From: Amaurobius ferox
Taxonomy: Eukaryota > Arthropoda > Arachnida > Araneae > Amaurobiidae
Length of the DNA stretch: 64,000 nucleotides
Direction: 5' to 3'
Assembly (NCBI GenBank): GCA_951213105.1
Contig: OX578142.1
Coordinates: 122,540,731-122,604,730 of the forward strand
The notes beneath the pieces are model-generated. The model was given only the letters and a program-made list of their open reading frames with translations, did not search any database and was not told the origin of the DNA. The position numbers and the translations under genes are program-made. Numbering within the stretch: position 1 is the first letter of the stretch; the number at the start of each line of letters is the position of its first letter. Below are positions 11,061 through 23,035 of the stretch, piece after piece.

Positions 11061-12781
11061 CTTATAACTCATTTAGTGGAAAATAAAATATATCATTCAG
11101 AATCGATAATGGGCGATTTGTTAGTAGAAAATGAAGAACTTATTTAGCGGTTAGAGCACTGAACATTTATTTAGTCCGAGATAATTTAAAGTCAGAGACA
11201 CAAATCTTTTTTTTTTTTTTTTTTTTGCATAAAGCCCTTTATCATGAAATCTTGTACATAGTACAGTGGCGAATCAGAAAAATTTCAAAGGAGTGTAAAA
11301 TATTTTCTTATTATTCGTTATTTTTACAAGGTTCTTGTCTACTTTTCGTTAAAAAAAAAATAAGCACTTTTTAATCACCTTTTAAGGACAACAGGGGAAA
11401 AAAAACTAAGTACTCTCAAAAGAGTAGGTTTAATGCATTATGAAGTTTTATCAAACTTCATAATATATTATTTGATTTCAACACCATATTAGAAATCTCG
11501 AAGAATGCTTTTAAAAAACCTTGCTGTCACTAGTCACTGATAAAAATGCTATTACATTTGAGCAAAATTAACATATTTTGGATCTTGTTGATTTGAAAAT
11601 ATTTGGCTGACTTTTGACGATACTTTATGCGAATGATCACAAGTAGGAAAATGTGATCTTTCAACGAGTATATTAGAGACTTTTACAAGTGAACCAGAAA
11701 GCGGAAGAAAGTTTTTCTGATCGGAGGATCAGGCGGTTATGGATATAACTGTGCACTAAAATGAAATAAATATTACATAAAAAGGCCTTGCGATTTTTCA
11801 GGTACATCCTGATTATGGGGTAATCTATTATTAGACTCAGGAAATCAGGGCTGGGATTTTACCAGGACAGTGGAAGAAACCGGAACCCGAAAATATAAAA
11901 CACCTTGACACTTTTTTCATACTGCAGTTTGCAATCTGATCGTCATTCTAGGACGGTAGACAATTTTTCCTACTTTTATTGTAATTTCAAAATTGTGATA
12001 TATATCTGCAAGAAAATTAAGCACTTTGGTACGAATTTAAGCAGTTTTAAGGTCCTTAAAAATCGAAATCAGAAATTAAATAGTTTTTAACCTTATTTTT
12101 TATATCAATTGTTCAAGATGACGATAATTGATATATAATTAATGTGCAAATGAATTAATTCGATGAGTATATTTATTACACATCATGATATATCAATATC
12201 ATATATTGATACATCAATCATCATATTGATATATCAATAAACTGATATTATTTGATTAGTAATTAATGATTAATCAATGTTATCAAAGTACATCGACGTC
12301 TTCACCAATAGCAATATCCTTAAAGTTAAAATTAATTCTTCTTTATAAGATAAAATATTTCCCATTTTTCAATAATTATCCTTTAAATTTCTCCATCTAA
12401 ATACTCTGGAGAACATATCCTCGATTTCTCTTATCACTCAGTGATAGATTAGATTCTTCAAATATAGTGAGCTAACTTATGAAATGCTTCTGCGGGAAGT
12501 GAGATAAATTGCTACCTAAATTCCGATAAACTGGCAGAATATCTGTAGAAACAGGGTGATATTTGAATATCCATTTTTTGATTACACTTATTATAAATAA
12601 GTCAAGGATGTACAATGCAACACACAGCGGGCTGGTTTTCAACAGAAAACATTTTAATGACATTTTTTTTGCTTATCATTTGACATATCATTTGAGAATT
12701 TTCCAAAAGAGAAATTCTTCGGCCTAGTTCTAAAGGTTAGCACAAAGTTAATATTTTATTTTAATTGACTACGACTAAAAA
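11061..12781. other. AT-rich non-coding stretch
   Basis: No gene is supported. A T-run lies near 11208-11226. A patch of overlapping ATATTGATATATC-type palindromes lies at about 12183-12250. Small open frames here show no recognisable composition or motif. Confidence 0.5.
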
Positions 12782-13126
12782 TCTAATGTGGGCAGTATAT
12801 TACTTTCCCTACAGACTCAAATACATTTTCTCTTCCATTCTTTCATAATTCATAAATTAACCATAAGTACAATTGCACAAATTAATCCAGACAATTATTT
12901 GAAATTACTCCGAATTTGCAGTTTTAATTCAATTTTCGTTTTTATTTGGAGAGTGGACGTATTTTCAAAGGCGTGGCAAAAATGTAAAAAAACTAAAATA
13001 TATCGAGAAACGGTTAGTCCTAAAGTTATGTGGTTGGTCTTACTGACTTATCTACCAAATTTTGTGAAATTTGGTCAATTAGTTTTTCTGCTAGAGTGGA
13101 TAGATACGTTTTTTGCAGGCCATTTC

Positions 13127-13176
<50 letters not shown>

Positions 13177-13437
13177 CAGGTTTCATACCAAAATCTAATC
13201 AGCACCAGGGTACCCACAAGTGACTTATCTACCAAATTTTGTGAAATTTGATCCATTAGTTTTTCAGCTGGAGTGAATACATAAATTGGACACACAGAAA
13301 CACAGACGCCACGCTAAAATAGTGTTTTCGTTTTCTAGTATGCTCGAAACGTGTAGATTCGTCGGAAACTCGAGTTGCGATTTTCTATATGATTCCAATA
13401 CTTTCCATATACATCACCATACATTGTAGGGAAAGTA
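12782..13437 (-). mobile_element. Helentron-like non-autonomous element
   Basis: Read on the minus strand, it starts TACTTTCCCTACAATG and ends with the inverted TGTAGGGAAAGTA, then CCCACATTAGA, between T and T. The 3' hairpin is damaged in this copy. The interior has a 43-bp direct repeat (13043-13085 and 13221-13264, 'gacttatctaccaaa...') separated by a 47-base poly-A run. No Rep or helicase sequence is present. Confidence 0.7.
13129..13175. repeat. Poly-A run of about 47 bases
   Basis: Homopolymer inside the Helentron-like element. It creates spurious lysine- or phenylalanine-rich open frames on both strands. Confidence 0.95.
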
Positions 13438-13578
13438 AAAAGGGATACGTGTGATTTGAAGAATGATTAGGGTCTTCAGCAAGGTACCTTACACCTGAAA
13501 ATGCATCTCTAGTCAGGCAGGAACTTTGCACATACCATTTTGAGATTTCATAACTTTTTTGGAAGGAGGTTTTCGTTT

Positions 13579-14160
13579 TAACACTTTACAACATAGTTGA
13601 AAATTGTTTATGACTTTGTTCATTTCGTCTGTCCGTCCGTTCGCACGATAACTGCCGTAAAAATGACTTTATCAAAATGAAATTTTAGTATGTTGTTCAG
13701 ACGGTCTGTAGGACATATGGGAATGTAAATGAATAATATCACCCAATTAGTTTTGGATAGTTTTGTAGGCATACCAAATTTTAATTTACCGCCAGGCATC
13801 ATATATTTTTCAATTTTTGAAATCCTAAGTTAAATGAATTCTCAGGTTTTAAGAAGAAAGTATGTACCTCCTACCCGAACACATTTGGTATGCTTACAAT
13901 GATATTGTAGGCATACCAAATTTTAATTTACCGTCAGGCACCATATATTTTTCAATTTTTGAAATCCTAAGTTAAATGAATTCTCAAGTTTTAAGAAGAA
14001 AGTATGTACCTTCTACCAGAACACACAAAATGAGCCAGCGTTCATTAAAATTGGTTCAGTAGTTAAGGTTATAGGACTGTCAATACTGAAAGGGTGAAAG
14101 TCGGCGAAGCGAAAGTCGTAAAAAGAACTATTTTAAAGTTTTCCCTCGGGTGCTATCGCA
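13579..14160 (+). repeat. Dispersed repeat family R with internal 142-bp tandem duplication
   Basis: The first part (13579-13765) is matched in reverse complement at 23036-23219 (shared phrases 'ccgttcgcacgataact', 'cagacggtctgtaggac' and 'aatatcacccaattag'). It is followed by two head-to-tail copies of a 142-bp unit starting GTAGGCATACCAAATT at 13765 and 13907. A 10-bp hairpin TTTGGTATGC/GCATACCAAA spans the junction. The class is unknown. The text resembles non-autonomous rolling-circle or SINE-like arthropod repeats, but no diagnostic end was found. Confidence 0.65.
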
Positions 14161-16071
14161 CCGTTTGTAATTATTTCATTTTGTTTTTCTCAACTTTGTG
14201 AGCATATTACATAGAACAAAAATTGAAAATCAATCTTTAGCTATGTTGGGGACAGAGCTATATATCCTTGAAAATCGGGGTTTGGTCATGTCAAGTGCAA
14301 TATACACCTGTAAGCAACGGATTCGCACATGAAGATTTGGCGGGGCGGAATGCTGCCGTGTTCCTAAAATGTATGTAGTATTTTGATCATAGCTGAAAAT
14401 TATCAAAATACGAGTACTACATATATTATAAATATCATAGTAAATAAATACATTTTTTCTCAGTTTCTGTGACGTCTATTAGATGTCTGGAATGCTCCAT
14501 TTGGAGTTTACTAAATTAAGAACTTCTCCACAGTTATATCACCTGGAGCACTTGTGGAGATAAACCTTAGATAGGAAGCTAATCCGATCACTTGAACAGA
14601 ACGCTGCAGTGAATCTGTGAAGTTATCAATGAATAAAACTCATCATTGAAACGTGACGTTTAACTTTGCTACGATATCGCACATTTCCTGTCGCATTTGA
14701 TAATGCTTAATGTGTGCTGTGATTTACGATGAATTACGTGACGTTCAACTTGAACTTTTCCGATAAAAATGGAAATGTGTGTCTAGACATTCATATATAT
14801 TTATTGAGCATACACGCCTTTTTAGGAAGTAGTCGTTTAGAAATGTCGCATTTGAAAGAGATAAATTTAAAAAAATTAACCTTGAATTTAAAAAATTGAA
14901 TAGATACATTGCTTGAAATTATGATAAAAGAAAATGTAAAATATAAGTAGGCTTTACGTAACGTTATATATTAAGAGTGACTGTTTGTTGAACGTAAATC
15001 CCTAAAACGAAAATTTCGAAAAGAAGACATTTAAATATTTACACTTTAAGGGTTCTAAAGGCGAAAAGCTCTGAATTTTTGAGAGAATGCAAAATGTAAA
15101 TTTTTAAAAGAAATAGACACTTGAAAGTAGATAATTCGAAAAATTCAGAATATTCGATTCGTATTCCGCATTCGGCCAGCAGTTTCCAATTGGTTCGGTT
15201 TCGACCGAATATTTTTTTCATTCGGCGGCCGAATATCTATTTCATCTTTTACGCACCATATTTTGGAATGCGAATTTATAAGTTGCTGCTAATCAAAAGT
15301 ATAAAAATCATTTGTTCGTTCGAATAGCACACTTAACTACAGTCTGAAAGTAATATTCCTAGCTGAGCACACAGTCATAGCACCTGATATATTGCATAAT
15401 CTATATAAAATATGTATGTTCTTATAAAGAACACTTACTACCTTACCGATAAATTTGAAAAAGCAATGGATCGGGCTTGGTCGATATTGAAAGATTTTGT
15501 TCAGTGTAGGGTAATTATGGCATAAATGTGAATTATGGGTGAGCAAAATGAACCTCTACAAAAGTACAATACTGGAAGAGAATAGTGTCATAAATATTGT
15601 AATTATAGGACATATATAGGACAAGTAGAGCAGAAGTACTGGGATATATTTTATTGTGCTTATATGAAACAAATAAAACAACTTCCACAACAAAAGCGAG
15701 GTTTTCTTGCCCAAAACAGAGTAAAAATTTTTTTAACTCGAATTTAAATCGACTTTGCTCCTTTCGATTTAATTAGCATATAAACTATCATTTGACCCAT
15801 TATTCCTTATCCCTATCTCTCTTCCCCATCTTTCAGCACATTTTTCAAAATTTCAGACCCTGGCACGTTTCTCCTTCCCTTTCCCCACTTTCATCCTTTT
15901 TCTGTCTCTCTTTAAATTTCCACAGGAGGTAAAATCTGGTATTGTCCATATAAGATTCAGGCTCTTATACAGGCACTTTAGTATTAACCAGCACAGGGAT
16001 TCAGTAAACCGTAATTCTTGATCCTTGACACTATTCATCTCCTTTGAAATGGTTGGATTGTTCTCTTCCGA
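14161..16071. other. AT-rich non-coding stretch
   Basis: No gene is supported. Noted: an imperfect hairpin 'atgtagtattttgat' against 'atcaaaatac' plus 'actacat' (about 14369-14422), and a small cluster of ATTCGG/CCGAAT repeats (about 15150-15240). The frames at 15121-15327 (plus) and 15853-16146 (minus) have no recognisable domain. Confidence 0.45.
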
Positions 16072-16160
16072 GCAGTGGTTCTCAAAATTTTTGGTCTCAC
16101 GAACCGCTTTCACACTTAAAAAGTTACAGAGGATCCACCGCAACAAGCAGCTATAACTGA
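16072..16160 (+). mobile_element. Possible hAT-type terminus fragment
   Basis: The segment begins CAGTGGTTCTCAAAATTTTT and continues with a GGTCTCACGAACCGC phrase. Several hAT-like DNA transposons of animals start with CAGTGGTTCTCAAA. The opposite terminus was not found within a few kb, so this is at best a solitary end. Confidence 0.35.
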
Positions 16161-16295
16161 TGATCCCCTCCTAAAAATAGCAAAGGTAAGGACATTTCTA
16201 TAAAATGAAAACTACTTACGTCACGTAGGAAGATAGTCATTGTCATCCGGAATAAAATGGATGAACGAATCACAAGGTTATAGAAGTTACTTATA

Positions 16296-17159
16296 CAGGG
16301 TGTCCCAAAGAGATTGAAACGCGCTTTAATTCTTTACCTGTTGGAGATAAGTGGGCAATGTAAATTGCAAAACTGTTGAAAGTAAGGTGGGAAAATAAGA
16401 CTACGTTAATGAAATAGTCCTCCCATTAATTTCCGAAAAGTTACACTTTTTAAATCTTTATACGACCCCCTTAGACATATTTGGTCAATCATAATTTTTT
16501 TTATTTTTAATGCAACAAGATAAAAAATAAATAAATCTGTATCTTTAAAATTCAGAGAGTTATATTTAATAGAAAATTGAACATTGTGAATGGGAACCAT
16601 ATCTCAAATTAGAAATGTAAATTTGTGACATATCACAAAAAAGATAAAACTGAATGATAATACATAGGATACTCAACCGCGTAGTGAGTACCACTGCTTT
16701 ATATGTTCTCTGTCTGTGATGCTTTATTTAGATGCATTTGCGATAGAAAATTTGGACACATATTAACGTATTTTTGATCTAAACAATTTCCATCGTCAAT
16801 TTGCTTATGATCTCTATTTTCACTGATGAAACAGCCTTTCACATGGTAAGGAAAAGTGGCATAAGTCAGATGTTTTCCTTTATCATAAATAACTCGCTTA
16901 ATTTTAAAGATACAGATATGCGGTTTTCTTTAATGTTCTTGTTGCATTAAAAATAAAAAAAAATCTGATTGACCAAATTTGTCTAAGGGGGTCGTATAAA
17001 AATTAAAAAGTATAACATTTTGAAAATTAATGGGAGGACTATGTTATTAATGCAGTCTTATTTCCAACCTTACTTTCAGCATTTTTGCAATTTACATTGC
17101 CCACTTATCTCCAATAGGTAAAGAATTAAAGCGCGTCTCAATCTTTTTGGGACACTCTG
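16296..17159. mobile_element. Foldback MITE with about 270-bp terminal inverted repeats
   Basis: Left end CAGGGTGTCCCAAAGAGATT at 16296; the right end read inverted is CAGAGTGTCCCAAAAAGATT, ending at 17159. Both are flanked by TA (16294-16295 and 17160-17161). Homology between arms runs to about 16565 and back from about 16885, including 'gcgctttaattctttacct', 'gtgggcaatgtaaattgca' and 'aatgcaacaag', leaving a loop of about 320 bp. TA target sites and CAGGGTGTCCC ends fit the Tc1/mariner superfamily. No transposase is present. Confidence 0.88.
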
Positions 17160-18420
17160 TATAGCCCTGTATGAAAGAGTGAAACGATCAGTAGATTGTA
17201 AAAAATTCGCTCAAGATTATCCTAGCGTTTTCATCTTGGCATAATGGGAAAGATCGAAGAACGCTCTTTCTAACTATTTTTGAACTAAATCGTAGGGCAA
17301 TTCCTTCTTATAATTTTTATTTTTAAAAACGTCAAAATATGCATGTTTTAATTTTTATATTATTATTTCGTCGCATCCGAAAAAAGAAGATTAGCACAAT
17401 TCTATTGTTTGGCAAAAATATGGGCTTAATCTTCGAATTCTAATAATTTATTTTTCTTTCTATTACTCTATTTCCTGATTTTCGGTTCATTTTCAACCCA
17501 AAGCATAAAAATTGAGCTTTTAGATTACGTTCTTTCTCTGGTTGGCATCAAACTAGGGGCTGCTATGGGGAGCAGTGGATGCTTGTGCGCATGCGTGGCA
17601 AATTGTTGCGCGCGACCAAGTATAGTGATAGTTTCAACGCATGTGTGCGTTGAAACTATAGGATTTGGATTGAAACGAAAGATGGGAATGATTTTGGTTC
17701 AAAACAATTGATTTGGAAATTGAATGGTGTTATCTGTATTATTTACGTATCGGGCGCTAATTAGGATCCGGGTAACGCCGGGTAATTCACTCTAGTTTCA
17801 TATAAATTAATACATCCTACGTATCGTACGTGTTTAAGCGAAATTTTGTTCTTTTTGTAATAGATAACTAGTCACCAATGTATTCGAACACAGCGCAGAG
17901 ATAAAACATTTATCAAATGAGGGCAAAAAGGTTTTAAGATCATTCATACGAGTGTGAGCAAACTAACTTAAATGTTATCATGCCAGGCATAATGTCTAGA
18001 ACACGGGCGGTAAGTGTGTCAATCGAAATAATATTTATTATTTCAAAAACTACTCTATGTATGAATTTCCATAGAAAGAAACTAAAATATCATTTTATTA
18101 TTAAAATTATATCAAATAATATACATAAATACATCGGGGGGGGGGGGGAAGGATATAATCCAAAATAATCTCACAACTTAGTTTTGTAAGATAACATTTT
18201 TAATTAAGGAAATTAAAAGACAATTTTTAAATTTACAAAGGTTAGAAAAATATCTTCGAGGAATTTGACATGAAACTTTTTCCGATTGCTAAATTAATGA
18301 TGTAACAACAGGCAAAAAGTGCACAAGGACTTTTTCGGTTACATTTAGATAGATCGTTTGACGTATTTTTCCGTATACTTTAAATTTTCAGATCTGAAAA
18401 ATAGCTAAGATTTAAAATTC
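17160..18420. other. Mostly non-coding stretch with a perfect hairpin and a possible donor site
   Basis: A slightly GC-richer patch (17530-17660) contains the perfect hairpin listed separately. At 17980 an ATG is followed by ten codons and a textbook splice donor (GCG|GTAAGTGTG, near 18009-18011), which could be the end of a short first exon. Nothing else supports a gene. A run of 13 G lies at 18136-18148. Confidence 0.4.
17628..17659. repeat. Perfect 14-bp inverted repeat with TGTG loop
   Basis: ATAGTTTCAACGCA, loop TGTG, then the exact reverse complement TGCGTTGAAACTAT. No other copy was seen in the window. It is not obviously part of a larger transposon. Confidence 0.95.
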
Positions 18421-18438
18421 TTCACACTATTGTTTGCG

Positions 18439-18492
18439 CCAGCCACTCAACCAGTTGCTCATACCCTAGGGTGAGTCGGGTGGCCTGGGTCT
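18439..18492 (-). mobile_element. Short hairpin element, copy with 18-bp flanking duplication
   Basis: A 54-bp GC-rich insert sits between two exact copies of TTCACACTATTGTTTGCG (18421-18438 and 18493-18510) in AT-rich sequence. On the minus strand it reads CCCAGGCCACCCGACTCACC then a GAGCAACTGG segment, matching the consensus of the copies at 28990, 34217, 41132 and 61498 and the SINE 3' body. The inner CTCATACCC/GGGTGAG stem (TA loop) and outer CCAG/CTGG plus CCAC/GTGG pairs fold it into a hairpin. Confidence 0.75.
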
Positions 18493-18793
18493 TTCACACT
18501 ATTGTTTGCGAATATAGAAATGTACTTGAATTTCTTTTGCAGCAATCGAATCAATAGTTTTCTATAATTTTGGTTCAATGCCAGCCCAACCACCTCCAGT
18601 TTTTAGAATACTGAATTACGGGGAGAGTGTTTTGACGCTCTTCCTGTATGGATTGAGTTTGTTTTGTTATTACTCTGGGGGCGTTTTAAGCACACGAGTT
18701 TCTTAATGGAATTAACAGGTGCAATCAAAATACAGCCAAACTTGCTTATAGCGGCATTAATGAGACTGCAACTTTATGCTGTAAAAGAACGGT

Positions 18794-19880
18794 GCACCAA
18801 GTAAGGTTAAGAAATAAGCAAAAGTAAATATTAAACAGTATAAATAAAATATAATTATCATTCAATACATATAATATTAAAAATTAGAGGCGCACTAAGT
18901 AAGGTTAAGTTAAAAAATTAGCAGAAGGGAATATTAAACAATATAAATGAAATATAATTATTATAACATTAAAAACGAATGGTGCACTAAGTAAGGTTAA
19001 GTGTAGAAATATGTGTAGAGATGTTGCAATGTCGTTTCGTCGGTGAAACCGTTTATTTCAACACTACTGCTCACTCTATCCGTCGGTCTCTCTTCCCAAT
19101 ATTTTGGATGGGGTGACCGAAGTCGAACCAATGCGTTATTAGAATAAAGTAACGTTGCCTAAGCGGATTCGCACGTGAGTTGCGATCCGTGAACATCAGC
19201 GTAACAAACCAGAAGTCGTACTAGGACTTGACACGGCAGACTTGTTTTAAAATATAACAATAATTTATTTTTGATTAAATAGTTAAACAATTTTACAGAT
19301 TAAAATATTATGGACGAATGACCCAAGATGACACATCCTGACAATGGATGTTGAGCAAAATTAGATAATGTAAAGATCAGACAGAAACGTTGCGGAACGA
19401 AGAGGGGTCATGATGAAAAAACCCTCGGAGCATCAAAAAGTCACGACCGTTTGTCGTAGCTGCTCGCCGAGAGAATCATCCCGAACAATAAAGTCCGGAG
19501 TATATATGCTCCATCAAGTTCATTGGCCCCTGGCTGTGGCGTCTTCTTAGAAACTATGAATTTTGAGAACTAAGCCCCAGCAGAGACACTAATATTTCTC
19601 ATACCCCGATACTGACATGCTTATCTCCGCAAACTGCCGTTATTTGGACGCTAAGCTCTATGATGACACATTTACGATATAACCTCCGTGCAAAGTCTGG
19701 GAGATTTTTCATTGTTGTGGGGTCCTTTCGCCGAACTTCTGTCCCACACCGAGTGTGGGGTCATTGGCATGTAGATTCCCAGGATATTTTCCTAGCAGAA
19801 CCTTGCATGAAGAAATGCGCAAAAGTGAATATTAAATAGTATAAATAAAATATAATTATCATTTACTATAAATCTTAGTA
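18794..19880. repeat. Tandem repeat of about 95 bp, three copies, third one interrupted
   Basis: Copies begin with GCACYAAGTAAGGTTAAG at 18794, 18892 and 18984 and continue with a GCAAAAGTRAATATTAAA phrase and 'taaataaaatataatta'. The third copy is split: its second half resumes at 19812 after an insert of about 801 bp. Copy spacing is 98 and 92 bp. Confidence 0.85.
19011..19811 (-). mobile_element. Insertion of about 801 bp, possible solo LTR
   Basis: It is bounded by GAAAT on both sides (19006-19010 and 19812-19816). Removing the insert and one GAAAT restores the tandem-repeat unit. The insert is GC-richer than its surroundings. On the minus strand it has a TATA-like CATATATACTCC (near 19500-19511) and downstream AATAAA strings, as in an LTR with promoter and polyadenylation signals, and near-terminal TGCAAGG and CTACACA. 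The TG...CA ends do not sit exactly against the GAAAT repeats, so a solo LTR is only one reading. Confidence 0.45.
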
Positions 19881-19881
19881 A

Positions 19882-20369
19882 AAAGTGTGGATTTTAATTC
19901 TTGAAGGGAAATTACAAATTAGTAATGTTTTTGACTTGAATTTTGCTGTAAAATTACCCATGACTACTACTCACTTGCAGTAAAAAAAAAGTTATTGTAA
20001 TTTGTGTTTTTACAGTTACCCCAATATGCGTTCGTTCTACATTGTCTGTATTGCTTGCAATATTTTGAAAGACATTTCTGCCTATTTGTCTCACTTTATA
20101 AAATTGAGTCAACAATTTCGCACCGTTAGCAGTGCCTCTTTAACGCTGGGGATGTGTTATACTAGGTACTGGATACTATAAGGTAAAGATAAACACATTT
20201 CAAATATGACGAGTGCCAATAACACTTTTAAAAAATAAGTTGCACTTATAGATTTCTGAAAAAAAGATGACAGACGACAACAGCAAAAATTATCAACTGC
20301 AAAGAAACATTGATGACCTTTAATTGCTTAAAAGTAAATTTGATACGATTTCAGGATTTACAGGGAATT
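19882..20369. other. AT-rich stretch, possibly upstream part of the hAT relic
   Basis: No frame is recognisable. The following hAT-like C-terminal fragment suggests that parts of this segment could be more decayed transposase sequence. Confidence 0.35.
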
Positions 20370-20730
20370 GAGCCACTTAACTTATGGAAAAGTTTATGTT
20401 TGTCGAAAATCCAGAAATTTAAATTTTAACTAATTTACAAAATGGTATCCAACTAAAATCTATTGGAAATAATGGTTTTTGGCAAGCAGCAGACTCTGCC
20501 ATATATCTGAATCTTATAAAATGTGCGAAAAAGTCATTTCCTTTTTCGCTTCCCCATACCTCTGCAAAATGGTATTTTTGTAGCTAAGTATTATCAAAAC
20601 AAAGCGTTGGAATCGTACTACTGATAAGCATGTTAATGACTGTTTGAAAATAGCAATATAAATTTACAAACCAGATTTTAAAACATTATCAGAAAATATG
20701 CAAAGATAATGTTGTTTGATGCTACAACAA
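20370..20730 (+). pseudogene. hAT-superfamily transposase relic (ZBED5/FAM200-like C-terminus)
   Basis: Plus-strand pieces in two frames read FMFVENPEI, then NNGFWQAADSAIYLNLIKCA, then after a frameshift FFASPYLCKMVFL, a stop, and LSIIKTKRWNRTTDKHVNDCL. This order matches the hAT C-terminal dimerisation region of ZBED5/FAM200-type proteins, where a conserved YLCE-x-FS segment is followed by KNKYRNRL-like residues and a final LR-x-x-LS helix. In-frame stops and at least one frameshift show it is dead. The N-terminal BED finger and catalytic centre are not recognisable upstream. Confidence 0.65.
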
Positions 20731-23035
20731 GTATGGAACAAAGAAGAAAAACCAGTTAGTTCTCAGACGAAAAATTGTTTTTTGGAATTGAACTTCTGCT
20801 ATGACAGGTTTGAAAAATAATGAGAGGTTTCACATTAAAATTAACAGAAAATTCAGGTCTTGAGTACTAAATTTTGTTTATTAGAATGCGAAGATATCAC
20901 ACAATATGTATGCCAAAAACTGGAATTGTGCGATTCTTCAATTTTTGAATACAACAAACCTACATATGATATACACATAAAATTTCATAAACTTAATACT
21001 TCGATAAATGCTCATTTTCTTTAATATGAAAGAATTATCCTACGGATTCAGTTTAAAGCTAGTTAAAAGGATCGTTCTTGATCTTAATGTTGGTGTCAAG
21101 ATGGAAATTTTGCGATAATATTTTCTATTTCTGCTAGATTTATGCAAAAATCGCTCAAAATAGTTTCAACATTTAATAACTAAAAACTAATTCAAATGTA
21201 AAAAAAATCTTGACGAGGTGTCTTCGGCCCTGAACTGAAGTATCACTGCACCAAATTTTGTAGCTGTGGGTCACTTAGTTTCGACTAACAGACTACAGAC
21301 AATCATTTATTATTATTATTATTATTATAGATGCATAATTGAAGTGTATATTTACGCGTACAAAAATGCATTTTAGAAAATGAGTTTTTAAGAACCAAAA
21401 TCTTTGTTCGTTATTCAGAGAACTTGTTATTTGTAGATAAATACACAGAACCAGATATACTTTCAATTCTACTATATTCAATTTTAATAAAAGAACAGAA
21501 TATGTCTCTGGGGAGGGACCCCTAAACACCCCCTCGGCGACGCCACTGGTTATGTCTCCGTTTTAGATTTATAGCACATAATTTTTACTCTGGACTTAAT
21601 ATTTACTTTGATACAGTACGTTTTGGATTTATAGTACTTAAACTGAAGTTAGGATCATCACCATTTCCACTACTTGAGGTAGTAATTTTAGGATACGCGT
21701 TTACATAAGAAATAGCAAGCAGAAAAGTAACTTCTACACAAAAGGAATACCAACACACCGAATTTATAAAAAAGCTTCAAAAGAGATAATTTCTTAAAAT
21801 GTGGCATATAAGTAATTTATTTTTAAAAAATTATAATTAAATGCTTTATAAGTGGAAAGCATTTTCCATTTATTGGAGCATAAAAGTGCTATTTACGGAA
21901 ATCTTTGCAACGAAAAACGCATATTAACGATAGTTTAACTATTTCCTCATATGCAGATTAGACGTCTTTTAACATAAGATCCTTCGTCTCCTTTTTAGAA
22001 TATTTTCAGACAGAAGTACTGAAAGTAAATGTGGGAGGATGCAATGTGATGGTAAGAGACAGAAAACAGAAGAGGAGGAACTAAAACAAAATTTTGCTTG
22101 CTCTCGTTCAGAGGCTGCTTTGACGTCGTGCTGAATGATTTGCCTCCGCTGTTCTGGAAGATAATTTATTATTCTAACATAGAGCACTTTAAGGGTGAAA
22201 AAAAGAACCGCCAGTGTACAATTTTAGATTGATTACTGAAAGAAGGCTATCCAAACAAGGAAGTCCAAGAGAAAAGAAAAATCCGCCTGTGAAATCTTCT
22301 AAAATTTGCAATCAGAGTAATTTTTAGACTTTAAATTTGAGATCGGAGAAATGGTCCAATGGATTTACAAAAATGGAAAGAATGTACTTTGAGACCATAA
22401 CTCTTAGCATAAGATTAACTTAAAATTCAATACGTAAACTTAAAACAAGAAAGATCAATCATGCATAAAGCATTGACTATGAAACACTTTTCAACTGCAA
22501 TGCAATTTTATTTAAACACCTCTAAAATGCGATACATTCAGCGGTGATATTTTAAAAATTATCACAGTACTACAATAATTTATTTTACTTAAAAACTTAA
22601 AACATGGAAGTAAAAGTACTTTCTAACTCCATGCTTAAAACTTCATTGAAAAAAGCAATGTTATAAAATCGTCTATGTAAAATTAATTCTTCTAAATGTA
22701 AAATTAATGACTATTTCATTCATATCACCTATATTCCCGACTCCGGAGCTATATAATTTTGCGTTAAAAAAATCAGCAATTCTGATACATCTCATCTTAC
22801 AGCTTGATTTGTTTACATTCTGCATACGTTAAAATGAGTGTAATTATTATTTTAATTTTTATTTAAAAAACTACCGAACATATCTTACTCAAAATTTTTT
22901 ATATATATTTTATGGAATAATTTGAATATTTCCTAAAATTTTCAAAGCAATTTGTGAATTTTAACTTCGCTTAAAAAATGTTTGAAAAATTAGGCCCCAT
23001 AGGGTTCAATGTATTTCGCCTTTTCAACCCGGATT
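20731..23035. other. Long AT-rich non-coding stretch
   Basis: No gene is supported. A (TTA)n microsatellite lies at about 21304-21327. The short segment near 21500-21560 ('gggacccctaaacaccccctcggcgacgcc') is a GC-rich island of unknown origin. Minus-strand frames at 21293-21529 and 21969-22187 show no recognisable domain. Confidence 0.45.

Noticed and set aside
12788..13198. Frames through the A47 run on both strands
   Set aside because: They are created by a homopolymer inside a Helentron-like element.
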